A stretch of 64,000 nt of DNA from Spinellus fusiger. Lineage: Eukaryota > Mucoromycota > Mucoromycetes > Mucorales > Phycomycetaceae. The stretch lies in NCBI GenBank assembly GCA_025094145.1, contig JALLLS010000101.1:46953-110952 (forward strand), given 5' to 3'. The position numbers and the translations under genes are program-made. Positions 43,477 to 55,294 of the stretch are shown here, one piece after another. The first letter of the stretch is position 1; each line of letters begins with the position of its first letter. The notes under the pieces were generated by a model that saw only the letters and a list, made by a program, of their open reading frames with translations, ran no database searches and was not told the origin of the DNA.

Positions 43477-44858
43477 TACACATCAGGAGATCTTTAGGAT
43501 ATAAAAAGAAATAGTCGAAATACAATTGTTTAAAAATAACAAATCGATTTGAAAAGGAGCAAAAATAAATTAAGATGTATTCATATTAGTTTTTAAATAA
43601 AGATTATTATAATTTACCTGTAGATATCTGAATCCCAGAGGAAACCACTTTCGATGTGGCGATATATAATATAATATGAATACAAATATCTATTCTTTTC
43701 TACAGAATGGAACTGGTCGATGGAGACCCTTTAAACACTCTTCTGAAATTGTATAGATATTCTTTGATGCATTCACATCTCTGTTCTAAACAATTCCACA
43801 ACTTTGGCAAGCGTGGATACTATTGAAGTTTATGAATACCTCGGTGAGGTTATTTGTGTTATAAGTGTGGCAGATCTTGAGAACAAAAAAAGAAAACAAA
43901 ACAGAGTAACTGTTAAAAGAGCATTTTATATTGAGTGAGAGGTCAATCACATTTACCTTTGATGTAAGGAACTCATCAACATCAACCACAAGAAGATCAC
44001 CATCCTTTTGTCTCTTTCAGTGATTGATATAAAATTCTTGTCAAACCAACACGATGAACTTTAAACTTGGCTTCATATTTTACCTTTATTCCTGTGCCAT
44101 AAGCAACAACTGGCAGCTTGGCAGGATCATACTCCAATCTTTCTAGGTGCCAATATCCCTTTTCAATAATAAAATAATAGTAAAAATAATTAGTTCGAGA
44201 TGTATTAATGTACTCTCTATGTATGTCATATTACCCTTGCATTGGCACCTTCTTGCCTTTGTAATGAATTCACTGGGTTTATTATAGTAAAATAATATAC
44301 AATAGAAACTGAATAACATGTCAGACATAATAAACATACACAAACACTCACCAGATCACAACTGTTGGTTTATATGCCAGACAAAGACAAACAAAATAGA
44401 GTAGAAGATATGGAGAAAAACAGACAGTGTAATTAGCAGGTATTAATATCCGAACAGAAGAGAACAATATGAAACTTCACAAGTCATTTGCTTAATCATA
44501 ACTACCAAAGTAATGCAGACTACAACAACATTTTAGAAAGAGAAGAATTGCTTAAAGAACAGTTGCCTAGTTACTCATTGTGCTCAAATTGTGTGTTATG
44601 TCCCTGTTCATGTACCCTCTTTGATTTCCTTAGACCAGCCTTTGTATCTAATACTCTATTTCTTTGTCCCTGCTAGAGACCCAATATCTATACATTTATC
44701 TCTCTAGTGGTCCTGTTGATAACCACAGTGCCCTTTATTGCAGATACTTGCAAACCTTTGATTTTTAAACACAATCCCATAAAAGGGCAAAATTTGGGAC
44801 CCTCGTAAAAGGAAGGAGGTATCACCGCTTAAAGGCCAGAAAAATCTCCTGGGGTGTA
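43477..44858 (-). mobile_element. Fanzor-bearing DNA transposon remnant, second copy (1.4 kb)
   Basis: The left end TACACATCAGGAGATCTTT (43477) and the right end, read in reverse as TACACCCCAGGAGATTTTT (44858), match the ends of the 22299-24590 element. The first 780 bp align closely with that copy, including the non-coding stretch before the gene and the Fanzor coding remnant. The alignment breaks off near 44250, and about 100 bp of right-end sequence is retained at 44750-44858. It is a shortened, decayed sibling. Confidence 0.75.
43740..44160 (-). pseudogene. Degenerate Fanzor C-terminal fragment, second copy
   Basis: The minus strand encodes MVDVDEFLTSKVNVIDLS, then NNLTEVFINFNSIHACQSCG and NRDVNASKNIY. 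The Trp before NRD, present in the first copy, is a TAG stop here (TGG to TAG, about 43785-43787). A short insertion in the middle adds a hydrophobic stretch. The second zinc-ribbon Cys pair and the RuvC-III Asp region are still recognisable, but the stop and an earlier frameshift kill the frame. Confidence 0.72.
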
Positions 44859-45021
44859 GGTACAACATATTCAATTTCCGCTTCATTACAAAGATTTTTT
44901 TATAAAGGAACCTGAGCTCAATTTTATTATGAAAATCTATGCGAAGTAGCTGTAGAGAGTCACTAGTTTTTTTTTTCCCTAAATTATTGGATTTTGAGAT
45001 TTTGAATTCTTTTTTTCTGTT
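44859..45021. other. Spacer between Fanzor element and LINE fragment
   Basis: Short AT-rich sequence; probably includes the 3' end of the LINE fragment. No gene. Confidence 0.45.
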
Positions 45022-46069
45022 TTATGATGTTAGGGCTTGGGGAGAGAGCGGAGCCTTTGCTGAAGGAAGATCAATATCCATTTCAGCTGTGAATTGCTGT
45101 AAGAGTCTATTGGCGGAGGAAAGAACAAGAGAAGAGGTGAAGGGTTGGTTCTGGAAAACATTGAGCCAATGATGGCGCCAGATAGAGAGCAAGAAACTGC
45201 TGAAGATGGTGACGGAGGGAGAGCGAGAGCAGGAACTTGGCAGGGAAAGTGAGAAGAAGGCCTCTCGAAGGCTGGGCAGTTTCAGGGCAGTGTTGAAATG
45301 CGTGAGCCAGCACGAAGACCAGACCGAGAACTTGATGGGGCATAGAAAGAGGAAATGTTCCAATGTATCCTCTTCAATATTGCATATAGGGCATATCGGT
45401 GGGAAGAGGGTGGGTTTTGGTGGAGCATAGGCGGCGGAAGGAGCGAGAAGACAGACGAGACCATGAGAGAGGGGCGACGAGACTTGACAGGAAAGGAAGT
45501 GGATCCACACTGTCACCCGAGACGGGGGGAAGATCTGGATGAAGGTGGTATATTTGCTCGGGAGGGAAAGTGGTGCGAAGAAGGAAAGGATATAGGAAAC
45601 GAGAGTGTGTGTCGAGTTGCCGGAAAAACTTGCGTATGATGTATGGCGATCTTAGTATCTCTGTCGGGAGCCGTCTGCGCAGTAACTCTGATGCCGTATC
45701 AGTGATAAAGGCGTCGGATACCAGAAGGTGGCGCCATGAACGAGGGAAGAGGGTGGAGGATGAGACTGGGGTGCATGTAAAGGACAGCGGAAGGGTGAGA
45801 CATGTTGGAATATTCGGAACGGCAGAAAGAAAGTTGTGGGGCATAGTGTCAATGGCAGCGAAGATATTGTGGAAGGCGCTGTCCATATGGCGATAGGTGG
45901 TGGGTCGAAGGTCGAGGCATAGGAGGATGAGGTGGGGGTTGGTGTTGGGTCGAAGGTCGAGGCATAGGAGGATGAGGTGGGGGCTGGTGTTGGGGGCTGC
46001 TTGTCGTGTTCCAACTTCAATCCAAAGATTCTTCATGAATTGGTCAACATGAGTAGTATGCTGTGACAT
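45022..46069 (-). pseudogene. LINE (non-LTR retrotransposon) ORF2 C-terminal fragment
   Basis: On the minus strand, two overlapping frames join with a frameshift near 45480. The downstream frame contains CPICNIEEDTLEHFLFLCP, the CCHC-type zinc finger found after the reverse transcriptase of many LINEs, followed by an Ile/Trp block. The upstream frame, rich in Leu/Pro/His, represents the thumb-side region. Reverse-transcriptase and endonuclease cores are absent. GC content is clearly higher than the surroundings. A 54 bp direct duplication (about 45896-46003) sits at its 5' part. Confidence 0.68.
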
Positions 46070-46782
46070 TCAGAATACTCTATGAAAGCTTGAGTGCACA
46101 CAAGTACCATAGTACATCTCTGTATCATCTCACCAATTGGTTGTAACTACAAATCAATCTTCTAAGCTCAATTTACTATCAGACACTTAATAAGAGCTAC
46201 CTTCATCTATAAATCCTTAGTGGATTAAATAAGACCTATCAAAGGCAATTAAAAGTGAAGACATAATAGATGGCTCTATAATGGTGTGCTTATTCAATGA
46301 ACCAACCATAAGGCTCCTACATGTAGTATACCATTAGGTAGAACAGTTACACCAACCATAAGGCTACACCTATGTAAACTACCATAGGATAGATCATTTA
46401 CACCAACCATACGGTTGCATCTATCAATAAGCTATGCCATGGACTAATCATTAACTACCAAAAGGTAGAATGCCACTGAAGGATAAGCACCCACAAAAAG
46501 TATAAATAATGAACCACTCTTCACTTAATAAAAATTATCTTTGTTCAGTCTCGTTATTTTCTACTTGTCTGAATAATCACAAGTGTCCTACATCTATCTC
46601 AAGTGTCCTACATCTTTTCTCAAGTGTCCTACACTTGGTGCTCTTAAAAATACTTGCCAATGCTGTATGACCTACATAAAAAAATATATAATAAAGTTAA
46701 AATTGTTTGTTGCTGATCTGATTGTAGCTTACCTTTTTCTTAATCGCTGTGTTATTGGCTTCTGATGTGGTTGTCGATGCCA
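46070..46782. repeat. Three-copy 50 bp tandem repeat and flanking spacer
   Basis: The unit beginning ACCAACCATAAGGCT recurs at 46301, 46351 and 46402 (period 50-51 bp), with a decaying fourth copy to about 46455. Short CAAGTGTCCTACAT units follow at 46580-46635. This architecture could be a retrotransposon end or a satellite seed. No gene. Confidence 0.65.
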
Positions 46783-47340
46783 TTACATAGGCTCCTTGTT
46801 TCGACATTTATCCCAGCACTTGTAAGAATGCGAAACAAAGCCTATGAAGTGACTTTTCTCCATAATTTTGCAGGCTTCTGTAATTCTTTTTGATAAAGTA
46901 TCTTCCTGCAAAAACCTATGGCGCTTAACCTTACTCTTTGCCACTGTCCAGAATTGTTCTATTGGGTTAAGCTCAGGAGAGTAAGTAGGAAGATACACAC
47001 ATTTGTATCCTCGATACTCAATATACTTCTTTATGTTTTCGTGCGTGTGAATGGGTGCATTATCCATGACTATATAATGACCTTTCATATGCAAATGCTT
47101 GTCCATTTCATCGAGAGTCGTTTTTAAGAAACTGATGTAGTGGCCTGTGACAGTTCCTGAGCTTATATATCCATCAGCTTTTCTCTTCTTAGCAGGTCTT
47201 AGTTTTTTCACGCCAACTGCAATCAAACCTGAAGCGGAGATAGCGCCCAATATAGACGTTGTACACTACTTCCAAAAACTAATGTCGCGTTTCATAAATA
47301 TTTATAATACAATATATACGCAATGTGACAAGTGAATGCG
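46783..47340 (-). pseudogene. IS630/Tc1-mariner DDE transposase C-terminal fragment
   Basis: The open frame 47250..46783 encodes GAISASGLIAVGV, then HYIVMDNAPIHTHENIKKYI and the block LPTYSPELNPIEQFWTVAKS. These carry the second Asp (VMDNAPIH) and the third acidic residue (NPIEQFW) of a DDE_3-type transposase. The N-terminal DNA-binding part and first catalytic Asp are missing: upstream bases to 47340 read FWK and then lose homology. It ends just where a fragment of the TIR element begins. Confidence 0.8.
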
Positions 47341-47690
47341 ACATTACTTTTCGGAAATGGTATACATTGTTCTTGGAATATAGACAACACTAGAGACTAC
47401 ACCCTAGACAGTATTGAACTTGTAGAAGACCACCTAAGAATGACTTGAAAAGAGTCTTTGCTTATTAATGACAGAAGAGTGTCTTGTGGATTAAAATGAG
47501 CTTCAGCCTAGATAAAGACATTGATTACCTTCTTTACCTCAAGAATAGCCTTTGGTAGTGTCTACAACTTTCTTCTATTGTTTCCCTTTGTTAATAATAG
47601 CACATTTCCTTGTTCATTTATGCTCAAATTGACAAGTAGTTAATTATTAATTCGTATGGACAGTGTAAGAAATAGCAAAAAATAACATCC
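47341..47690 (+). mobile_element. Internal fragment of the TIR element
   Basis: Collinear with about 17160-17560 of the first TIR element: GACTTGAAAAGAGTCTTTGC, GAGTGTCTTGTGGATTA, TCTTCTATTGTTTCCCTTTG and ATTTATGCTCAAATTGACAAG. Neither terminus is present. Confidence 0.7.
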
Positions 47691-48039
47691 ATAATAAAAC
47701 GTAATCTTTAAACTAAGAGAACTTGTTTGAGATCTGGAAGAGTACAGCATATAGTAGTTTGGAATAACTACTATTTCTACAAAGACATTTACAGATAAAA
47801 GACCTGGCATTTTATTTCTGGGATGGCTATCATCATCTTCAAGCTATCTTTTATGCAGTGCTGCTGCTTGAATGTTTTTTATTTTTTATTTTAACAAATC
47901 TTATGTTTAATAAAACACAAGTTGATTTCAATTGCATCGTAGTGTAGGATTCATGTTGAGTTATGTATTTATGTGACATTGGGCGTTAAAGTTGTAATTT
48001 AGGGCGTCAAAAGAGAAAGGAGAAAAGAAACGCAGCCAT
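47691..48039. other. BRR2 3' flank, no gene seen
   Basis: AT-rich sequence downstream of the BRR2 stop, with TTTTTTATTTTTTATTTTAAC near 47875-47895. No open frame. Confidence 0.55.
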
Positions 48040-51000
48040 TTACTCTTCTTCACTCATATCTTCATCACTATCTTCTCCATCTGCCACATCTAATTCAAGT
48101 TCAAGTTCTTGATCACAGCCATTGTAACTGTCTGACATCAAATAGATTCTAAGGTGATGATGGCCTGCCTTAGGTGCAACAAAGTCCAGCTTCACTGTCA
48201 GTTTCTGCTGCAAAGTGACACGCTTAATAGCCAAGAGAGTCTTGCTTTCAGGATCACCCACCACAATCCACCATCCTTCGTCCTTCTTTTGAGAGAAGAA
48301 GGGTGCCACCACAGGTCCTACCTCCTCTTCTTCTTCTGATTCACGCTCCAATTGAACCTTCACATTCACAACACTACCAGAAGTAATGGAGTCCATGTCT
48401 GCCACCTCAAATCCAAGTTCAATGTTGGGGTAACGGTTCACAAAGTGTGCTACTTCGCTCAGCTTCTGTTGGTTCATCTGAAGCACCTCATTTCTAACAT
48501 CATCCTCGAGTTCCATAATATCAAAGACAGAGGCTACTTCTTTCTTCTCACATCGCTGAATGACATCGCTAGTGAAGTGGGGTACTTGTTTGAGGGGTGA
48601 GTCACGATCCCACATGGCCTGGACACTCATTTGAGATAGCTCCATAGAGGCCAAAGCAGGAGACAGCCAGCCATTAGACGAAATCACATCAACACATGCC
48701 TGTAGCAGGGGAATGATGCGTCCAAGAACAACAGCTTGGTCAGACTGAAGATCTGGTGGTAATTGCATGCGAGAGAAGTGTGCTTGCAAAAGAATGTTTG
48801 TTTTGATACGAGGGGTGTTGAACTTGGGAGTAGCAAGTCTGACAGGCAGGCGTTCGTACAGTCGCTTAAGAATAGAATCTTCATGATGGCGAATAGGAAT
48901 ACTATCAAATTCAGTAGCAGAGGCAACAATCTCTAATAAACCTCTCAGCTTAGTGGTGTTCTTCAAGCTGACACTGAACATGTCCACAGTGGTGTAGTTG
49001 ATATTGTAGTAGGCTGCAATCATGCCCAAGTTAAGTGGGCTCACATCCATCTCATCTTCCACAGTAATACATTTAGTCTCCTGTAGATCGTTCAGTGTAT
49101 TCTCAACCAACTCAGAAAGATGGTCAGATAAATGACGATGGCTTGTGCCTTGTAAGCCATAGTAGTTAGGATTGTGGGCCATACGACGGTAAAGGAAGGT
49201 CCATGTAAGGTAATCCACAGCATCCTGCTTGTTTTCAATGGTCTTGGTGACAATCTCTGCGTTAAAGTGGTCGTGTATGAATTGATCCAAATGAGATTCA
49301 ACAGGTAATGCTTCATACAAGAATCGTTTGTAGAACTCTTTCTTGTTGGCTTGGCACATGAGAACACACTTGCCAGTGTCATCATGGCGAGGGCGACAGG
49401 CACGTCCAATCATTTGGAGTACATCTGTAATGGGATAATCTGCATAACGATGCTCTTTACCTTCAAAGTATTGAGTACCCATCACAATCACCATATGAGA
49501 ATGAAGTGATAATGCCCAGCAAGTATCGCGCGATGCAATGACTACTTGGATAGCACCCGAAGTATATAGTTGCTCTACAATCAGCTTGTCTTGCTTTGAC
49601 AATGCTTCGTGGTAGAAGCCGATACCATGCTCAAGTGTCTCTACCAATGTTTTGTCTTGCACACGATCCAAGATGGTTTGGATCTCTTCCAGTTTACAGT
49701 GCAAGAAGCGGTTAGGTGTATCATCACCAATACAGTAGGTAATAATGTCTACGGCGGTTAATTTACACTGCTTTCTTGAGGGCACAAATACAATCACAGG
49801 CTTATCAGCAGAGTGTGAAGTAATAGCAATATATGTAGGTTTTGCCATGGCCAGCATTAAAGAGGCAAAATGAGGGATGTTATAGCTCTGAATGTGGATC
49901 TCCAAGGGCACAGGTCTTACAGAAGGATGGAAGTTAAAGACGGCTTGAGAAGGTGCGCCAATCCATTCACCCAAATCCTTTGCATTGGCAAGGGAAGTAC
50001 TCAGTACAACAATACGAATGGCCTTTTGAGTCTGAGAAGCAATATAACGCATACGAGAGACAATCACTTCATAAGTGGGTCCAATGTCACCACCAATCAA
50101 GTGCAACTCATCTGCAATGAACAGACTGACATTCTGTACATTCTTTCTCTGTTTCCAGCGACGAGAAACAACATCCCACTGATTAGGTGTACATGCAACA
50201 ATGTCACCACGCTCTAATAGCTTAAGATCTGCACTAGTTTCACCTGTCAATGCAACAACTTCTTTTCCACCTTCAATCTTGCTGAACTTGTTATTCCAGT
50301 CAGCAACACGTTGATCCACTAGTTCCTGGAAGGGTGCTACATAAATGCAGCGTCCATTCTTATCCTGCTGCCACATACGGAGAATAGCAAACTCTGCACA
50401 CACAGTCTTGCCACTACCAGTAGGAGCACCAATAAAGGCATTGTCATCTGTAGTATAAAGTGCATTGAAGGATTGAGTTTGGATAGGATTAAAGTGCTTG
50501 ATCCAGCCAGAATAGACATTTTCATAGATAGGATTGCGCAGGGCAGACACTGGCAATGGTTGAAGATCGTGCAATTCTGTGTGGGGTGTGTACTTCTCAG
50601 GCAAAATCAAGTGCTTAAAGGACACTGGCAGTTTAGTTTCTGCATGTAACCAACGATCTGCTACCACAGTAACAAAGTAGTTGGGTGGCAGGGGTTCATA
50701 CAATGGCACAGTGAAAGACACCAAGTGTTCTTCTTCAGCATAGCGTTGTTTGAGAATAAAGTAATCATGGTGAAGAATGGTCTCTCCATCGACATCCTCT
50801 ACTAGAATCCAAAATGCCTCTGATGTATCATGGACCTTCTCATCCCACTGGAAATCAGGAGTGATAGTCAACTCTATCTTTAGTAAAGAGCGAGTGACAG
50901 GCTGAACATGCGCTTGAATATCAAGACGAGGGAATTGGTGAATGAATTTGTGCAATTGACGGCCTGCCTTGGGTTGACCTACAAGTTCACCCAGTTCCTG

Positions 51001-54000
51001 AGGGTTAAGATCAAAGTAGCGCTCCCAAGGAAACTCTTTTCTTTCAAGACGCTTAACAATATCAAAAGGCATGGCTTTGAATTGGCGTAAAGGAGACATG
51101 GACAACCAAGAGCGCTTTTCTACCATCTTACAGAGATCCAATGCTTTTTTAGTGAGCTGTGCCCAGCCACGTTTCAGACAAATCTCAAAAATAGCCCGCA
51201 GAATACGACCTGCACTCTGGGTGACGAACACCATGTCAGATACAAGAGCAAATCCATCCAGTTTAAGTTGAGAAATGTAGGATTGTAAGAGGACGTTGAT
51301 TTTGGCAGTTGGTTCTTCCAGACTCTCCTTGACAGGAATTGGCACACGCTCAAGTAGTTTAGAAAGTTCAAGTTTCTCTTCTTCACGGATAGGAATGTAC
51401 TTGAACTCATCAGAGAGAGCAAATACTCTGAAGAGTTCAATATGACTCATCATTGGCTTCAAGTGCTGGTTGTAAGTAGCCATAGAGTGATGTGTCACAT
51501 AAAAGTGAGAGGCAATACGACCCAATTCAGTCATTTGGAAACGACCCGACTTTTTATCATACTTGATGAGATTACACTTGTCAAGTACAACAGCAGCTGA
51601 ATGGATCAAGTCCACACGCTTTTGTTCCAAGTAGGGATCTTCAGCAATCTCTTCTTCTGATATGTTGTAGAGTGTAGGGTTTCTCAGCATACGAACGTAC
51701 AGGTAGGTATAGCCTAGCCATTGCACAGCTTCATCTCTGTTACGAATGCTATCCAACATAATCTCTGCATTCAAATTATCAGACAATCGAGCAATAAACT
51801 GGGATTCGATGGGAAGTTGAGTGTTGAGAAGAGATAGATAGTACTGGAGTTCAGCATGAGCAGTGATAATAATACCTTCACCATAAGTATCGAATTGTGG
51901 ACGACCTGCACGACCCAACATCTGCAACACATCCTGAGGGGACAGCTCGATCCAGCGACCCTTTTCAGGTGAGTAGATCTGAGTGCCTTTAATAATGACA
52001 GCGTGGGCTGGTAAATTGACACCCCAAGCCAGTGTAGCTGTAGAACAAAGGACCTTGATATGACCATCGGCAAACAGTTCTTCTACTAAAGTACGGTCAG
52101 CACGCGTCATGCCAGCATGATGGATAGCAAAGCCATAGGGCAAAAGGTCTTGTAGATTAGCATCCTTGACAGTAGCAGCTTCTGATTGCAGAATTTCACG
52201 ACTAGCAGAGTCCTGCTTTAAGAAGCGTCCAATGGTCTCCTTTTCAATAGCAAGATCACGCATTGTTCTTGCTGTCTTTGCTGTTTCTTTACGTGAATGA
52301 ACAAACACAAGTACCTGGTTTTCTTCACGCTGTTCGAGTTGTTCAATGGCCTTTTCATAACAGACTTCATTCATCACTTGGAATCTTTTAATGGCCTTTT
52401 TCTCCGTGACACCAATGAACTGCTGTTTTAATGGACAAGGACGGAAGGTACTATCAAAGAAGAAGAGACCTGACTTGGGATCCACACGTAAAAAGGCAGC
52501 AACATCTGCATAGTTTGGAAGTGTGGCTGATAATCCCACTAAACGTACAAGTTCTTGTGTTTGTTCCATTGTGCGGATGGTACGAGAGACAATACTTTCA
52601 AGCACAGGACCACGATCATCATGCAACAAGTGAATTTCATCAATAATAATGAGTCTGACAAGGGCAGTGTAACTACGGTCAGTGGCTTTACGAGTAATAA
52701 CATCCCACTTTTCTGGTGTTGTGACAATAATCTGGGTCTCTGCAATCTGCTGCTTTGTTAGCTGTCGATCACCCGTCAATTCGGCCACTTGGACATTGTA
52801 GGGCTTCAGACGTCTACTGAAATTGCCCACCATTTCTGCTACCAAGGCCTTCATAGGAGCAATATAAACAATCTTAAAGGCATCCAAATCAATGACATTT
52901 GTCTCAGGATCACGGTTTCTATCCAGTTCATGAAGAATCGTCAACATGGCAACATTAGTTTTGCCTGCACCTGTTGGAGCACACAGCAGAACATTCTCAT
53001 CACTCCCAAAGGCAGTAGGATAAAGTTTGCTCTGAACACGATTCAGACTCTCGGCACCTGCAAATGCCTCATGTGTCCATTTTGGCATGGACTTTATGGA
53101 CACCAGTTTCTCATCAGCAGCAAAAGCATGGGGTTTAGGAGCAGGAACATGAATTTCCTCATAGCCCTTTTTAGCACGCTTGAAGGAGCCATCAGGTAGT
53201 TTGACCTTTTTATTGGACATGAGGTGGGATCCTTGTTCAAAGGCCAATGCTTCCAGATCCAAAAGATGACGAGGAGCCAAGGTAGTGCCTGGTGTTAATG
53301 TGGTGGTGGTGGGTACTTGGCCACGACTACGATGGTCTTTGGGCTTTGTATCGATTTCCATGGCATTCTCAACTACACCCTTTCTCACCAAGGCCTCTCC
53401 ACGACGCTGACGGTCTCCACTCAATTCACGCAAGATCCATGACAGTCCCTTTTGTTCTAGTTCTGATTCCAAGGCTGTCTTTTCAGCTCCTTCTACTCTT
53501 GCAAGACGTGTACACCAATAGATGAGATCGCGGTTCTTGATGAGAATACGAACAAGATCGAATTTGTCATAGTCAAACAATCCCATCAGTTCATTTTCAC
53601 AATCACGAATGTTAATATCAGGGGATCCAAGAATGTCGAATGCCTTGGTTGTCTTTTCCTGAGCAGTGTAAGGATCAGAATAGTAGGTGGCTACTTGACG
53701 CTGGAGCCAAAAGGCATCAATGTCATAGGGAGTGACATGATCCAAAGATCTCTTTGTTGTGCTACTGCGCTTTTTCTTACTCTCTGCACCAGGAAGGACT
53801 GTTTTGAAGCCATCCTCCTCATCCTTCTTCGCGTCTTCCTCCTCCTCCTCCTCCTCTTCGCGTCGTCGTCTTCCAGAAGAGAGGACAGTGGTGACTTGTG
53901 TCTCGTCATAATGGTCTTCCTCCTCCTGATCATCATCTCTGACTTCATACTGATTGTCTTCATCTTCTTCCTCTTCATCATCATCAAACACAACAGCCAC

Positions 54001-54645
54001 TCCCAACTCATCATCAATCTCGCCTAGTTTCTGTCCATGTTCATCGACTTCCATAGCATCTCCCTCTGCACTGTAATCTGTAATCTTCTTGGACAGATTT
54101 ACGAGTTGTGCAAACCGTTCAGACTGAATAGATCCAATCACAGACTCGATTTCACGCTTCTTATCAAAATCCTTCAATGTGTCTGTCTTGAGGGTCTCCA
54201 AAACATCATCAGCAGCACTACGAATAATATCTCGTGCCTGATCCCCGAGATGTTCATAAACAAACGACAGGATATGTTCATAGGCTTCTCGTGTCTCTTT
54301 TGTCCGTGGTTTATAATTGAGACCTTCCCAATCCTCGGTTGCTGAGAGAACAGAAGAATAGCCATACGCCTTACTAATGGCACTCTCCTCCTTCTTTCTT
54401 CTCCTCTTCTCTGCTACTTCTTCAGCACGTTCCGCAGCCTTCTTCTTCTTTTCCTCAATATCTTTGGGGGTTTCTCTTTCTACGCGTGAACCAAACTCCT
54501 TGGTATCAATACGTCCCCAGAGTGTTTCTGGTTCACCTGTGGGTTCTTGATCTCTGCGTGGCAATCCCTTACGATCTGCCTGAAGTACAAGACTGGAGTT
54601 GGCAGCATATTGATACTGATTAGCTTTGGCAATATTCTCTGCCAT
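48040..54645 (-). CDS. BRR2: U5 snRNP ATP-dependent RNA helicase BRR2 (SNRNP200)
   Basis: A single 6606 bp exon encodes 2201 residues, the full BRR2 length. The start [20 protein letters not shown] and the block [17 protein letters not shown] are the conserved N-terminal signature. Two helicase cassettes follow. The first has [13 protein letters not shown] (about residue 557), DEIHLLHD and GRAGRPQFD. The second has [17 protein letters not shown] (about residue 1410), DELHLIGGD and [10 protein letters not shown]. Each cassette is followed by a Sec63-like unit. BRR2 unwinds U4/U6 during spliceosome activation; in known BRR2 the second cassette is inactive, and its altered motifs here (STSLANA for SAT) fit that. 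The region around residues 220-310 is strongly acidic. The absence of introns contrasts with every large neighbour. Confidence 0.98.
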   Translation of the reverse strand: MAENIAKANQYQYAANSSLVLQADRKGLPRRDQEPTGEPETLWGRIDTKEFGSRVERETPKDIEEKKKKAAERAEEVAEKRRRKKEESAISKAYGYSSVLSATEDWEGLNYKPRTKETREAYEHILSFVYEHLGDQARDIIRSAADDVLETLKTDTLKDFDKKREIESVIGSIQSERFAQLVNLSKKITDYSAEGDAMEVDEHGQKLGEIDDELGVAVVFDDDEEEEDEDNQYEVRDDDQEEEDHYDETQVTTVLSSGRRRREEEEEEEEDAKKDEEDGFKTVLPGAESKKKRSSTTKRSLDHVTPYDIDAFWLQRQVATYYSDPYTAQEKTTKAFDILGSPDINIRDCENELMGLFDYDKFDLVRILIKNRDLIYWCTRLARVEGAEKTALESELEQKGLSWILRELSGDRQRRGEALVRKGVVENAMEIDTKPKDHRSRGQVPTTTTLTPGTTLAPRHLLDLEALAFEQGSHLMSNKKVKLPDGSFKRAKKGYEEIHVPAPKPHAFAADEKLVSIKSMPKWTHEAFAGAESLNRVQSKLYPTAFGSDENVLLCAPTGAGKTNVAMLTILHELDRNRDPETNVIDLDAFKIVYIAPMKALVAEMVGNFSRRLKPYNVQVAELTGDRQLTKQQIAETQIIVTTPEKWDVITRKATDRSYTALVRLIIIDEIHLLHDDRGPVLESIVSRTIRTMEQTQELVRLVGLSATLPNYADVAAFLRVDPKSGLFFFDSTFRPCPLKQQFIGVTEKKAIKRFQVMNEVCYEKAIEQLEQREENQVLVFVHSRKETAKTARTMRDLAIEKETIGRFLKQDSASREILQSEAATVKDANLQDLLPYGFAIHHAGMTRADRTLVEELFADGHIKVLCSTATLAWGVNLPAHAVIIKGTQIYSPEKGRWIELSPQDVLQMLGRAGRPQFDTYGEGIIITAHAELQYYLSLLNTQLPIESQFIARLSDNLNAEIMLDSIRNRDEAVQWLGYTYLYVRMLRNPTLYNISEEEIAEDPYLEQKRVDLIHSAAVVLDKCNLIKYDKKSGRFQMTELGRIASHFYVTHHSMATYNQHLKPMMSHIELFRVFALSDEFKYIPIREEEKLELSKLLERVPIPVKESLEEPTAKINVLLQSYISQLKLDGFALVSDMVFVTQSAGRILRAIFEICLKRGWAQLTKKALDLCKMVEKRSWLSMSPLRQFKAMPFDIVKRLERKEFPWERYFDLNPQELGELVGQPKAGRQLHKFIHQFPRLDIQAHVQPVTRSLLKIELTITPDFQWDEKVHDTSEAFWILVEDVDGETILHHDYFILKQRYAEEEHLVSFTVPLYEPLPPNYFVTVVADRWLHAETKLPVSFKHLILPEKYTPHTELHDLQPLPVSALRNPIYENVYSGWIKHFNPIQTQSFNALYTTDDNAFIGAPTGSGKTVCAEFAILRMWQQDKNGRCIYVAPFQELVDQRVADWNNKFSKIEGGKEVVALTGETSADLKLLERGDIVACTPNQWDVVSRRWKQRKNVQNVSLFIADELHLIGGDIGPTYEVIVSRMRYIASQTQKAIRIVVLSTSLANAKDLGEWIGAPSQAVFNFHPSVRPVPLEIHIQSYNIPHFASLMLAMAKPTYIAITSHSADKPVIVFVPSRKQCKLTAVDIITYCIGDDTPNRFLHCKLEEIQTILDRVQDKTLVETLEHGIGFYHEALSKQDKLIVEQLYTSGAIQVVIASRDTCWALSLHSHMVIVMGTQYFEGKEHRYADYPITDVLQMIGRACRPRHDDTGKCVLMCQANKKEFYKRFLYEALPVESHLDQFIHDHFNAEIVTKTIENKQDAVDYLTWTFLYRRMAHNPNYYGLQGTSHRHLSDHLSELVENTLNDLQETKCITVEDEMDVSPLNLGMIAAYYNINYTTVDMFSVSLKNTTKLRGLLEIVASATEFDSIPIRHHEDSILKRLYERLPVRLATPKFNTPRIKTNILLQAHFSRMQLPPDLQSDQAVVLGRIIPLLQACVDVISSNGWLSPALASMELSQMSVQAMWDRDSPLKQVPHFTSDVIQRCEKKEVASVFDIMELEDDVRNEVLQMNQQKLSEVAHFVNRYPNIELGFEVADMDSITSGSVVNVKVQLERESEEEEEVGPVVAPFFSQKKDEGWWIVVGDPESKTLLAIKRVTLQQKLTVKLDFVAPKAGHHHLRIYLMSDSYNGCDQELELELDVADGEDSDEDMSEEE

Positions 54646-55294
54646 GATGACAAACGACTCTTGAAAATATAAATATGTATATGTATAAGAGGGAGAAGAG
54701 TCGTGTAAATGGGTATGTTTGTGTCAAGAGAGAGAAAGAGAGAGAAAGAGAGAGAAAGAAAGAGAAAAGGGCTGCAGACGAAAAGGGAAAAAAAATGACA
54801 GTCCACACTACGGAAATTGAGTAAGCAGTCTGTCAAAAAAAAAAAGGTTGAGAGAAGAAATGAGTCGTGGTGATTGAGACTCAGTTGTGGAGTGACGTAG
54901 GCTTTATTAAGTTTTTATAAGGCCTGACGATAGAGGTTTCTGCTAAGACGAAGACAAAGAAGAAAAGAAAGGATAGTGTAGATAAAGTGAGTTGATGATT
55001 ATAGTCATAACAATAATAACAATAATAACAATAATAACAATTTATTTATGCTTAATAAGAAATGCTTATAGCTATGGGAATAGGTATAGAAGACCCTGGA
55101 ATTTGAACTTGAACCTCATTTATTGGCAGTAAAGTGTATTATACCTCTTTTTATAATATAAATACAGGCTAAAGTGTTAACTATCCACTTTAGCCTATAG
55201 AGAGAGCAATAGAAGAGCAATTCACATTACCCAACAGTGTAGATATTTTACAATAAATAGGATGAATAAAGTGTAATGAACACCATTATTATAC
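54646..55294. promoter_or_regulatory. BRR2 promoter region and GPHR 3' flank
   Basis: Immediately upstream of BRR2 are an AGAGAGAAAG purine tract (54728-54770) and an A-run at 54836-54844. An AATAAC microsatellite lies at 55008-55038. No gene. Confidence 0.5.

Noticed and set aside
45206..45896. Plus-strand open frames over the LINE fragment
   Set aside because: Antisense of the minus-strand zinc-finger reading, which has a recognisable CCHC block.
53691..54027. Frames opposite and out of phase with the acidic region of BRR2
   Set aside because: Shadows of a long Glu/Asp-coding stretch in a fully conserved gene.
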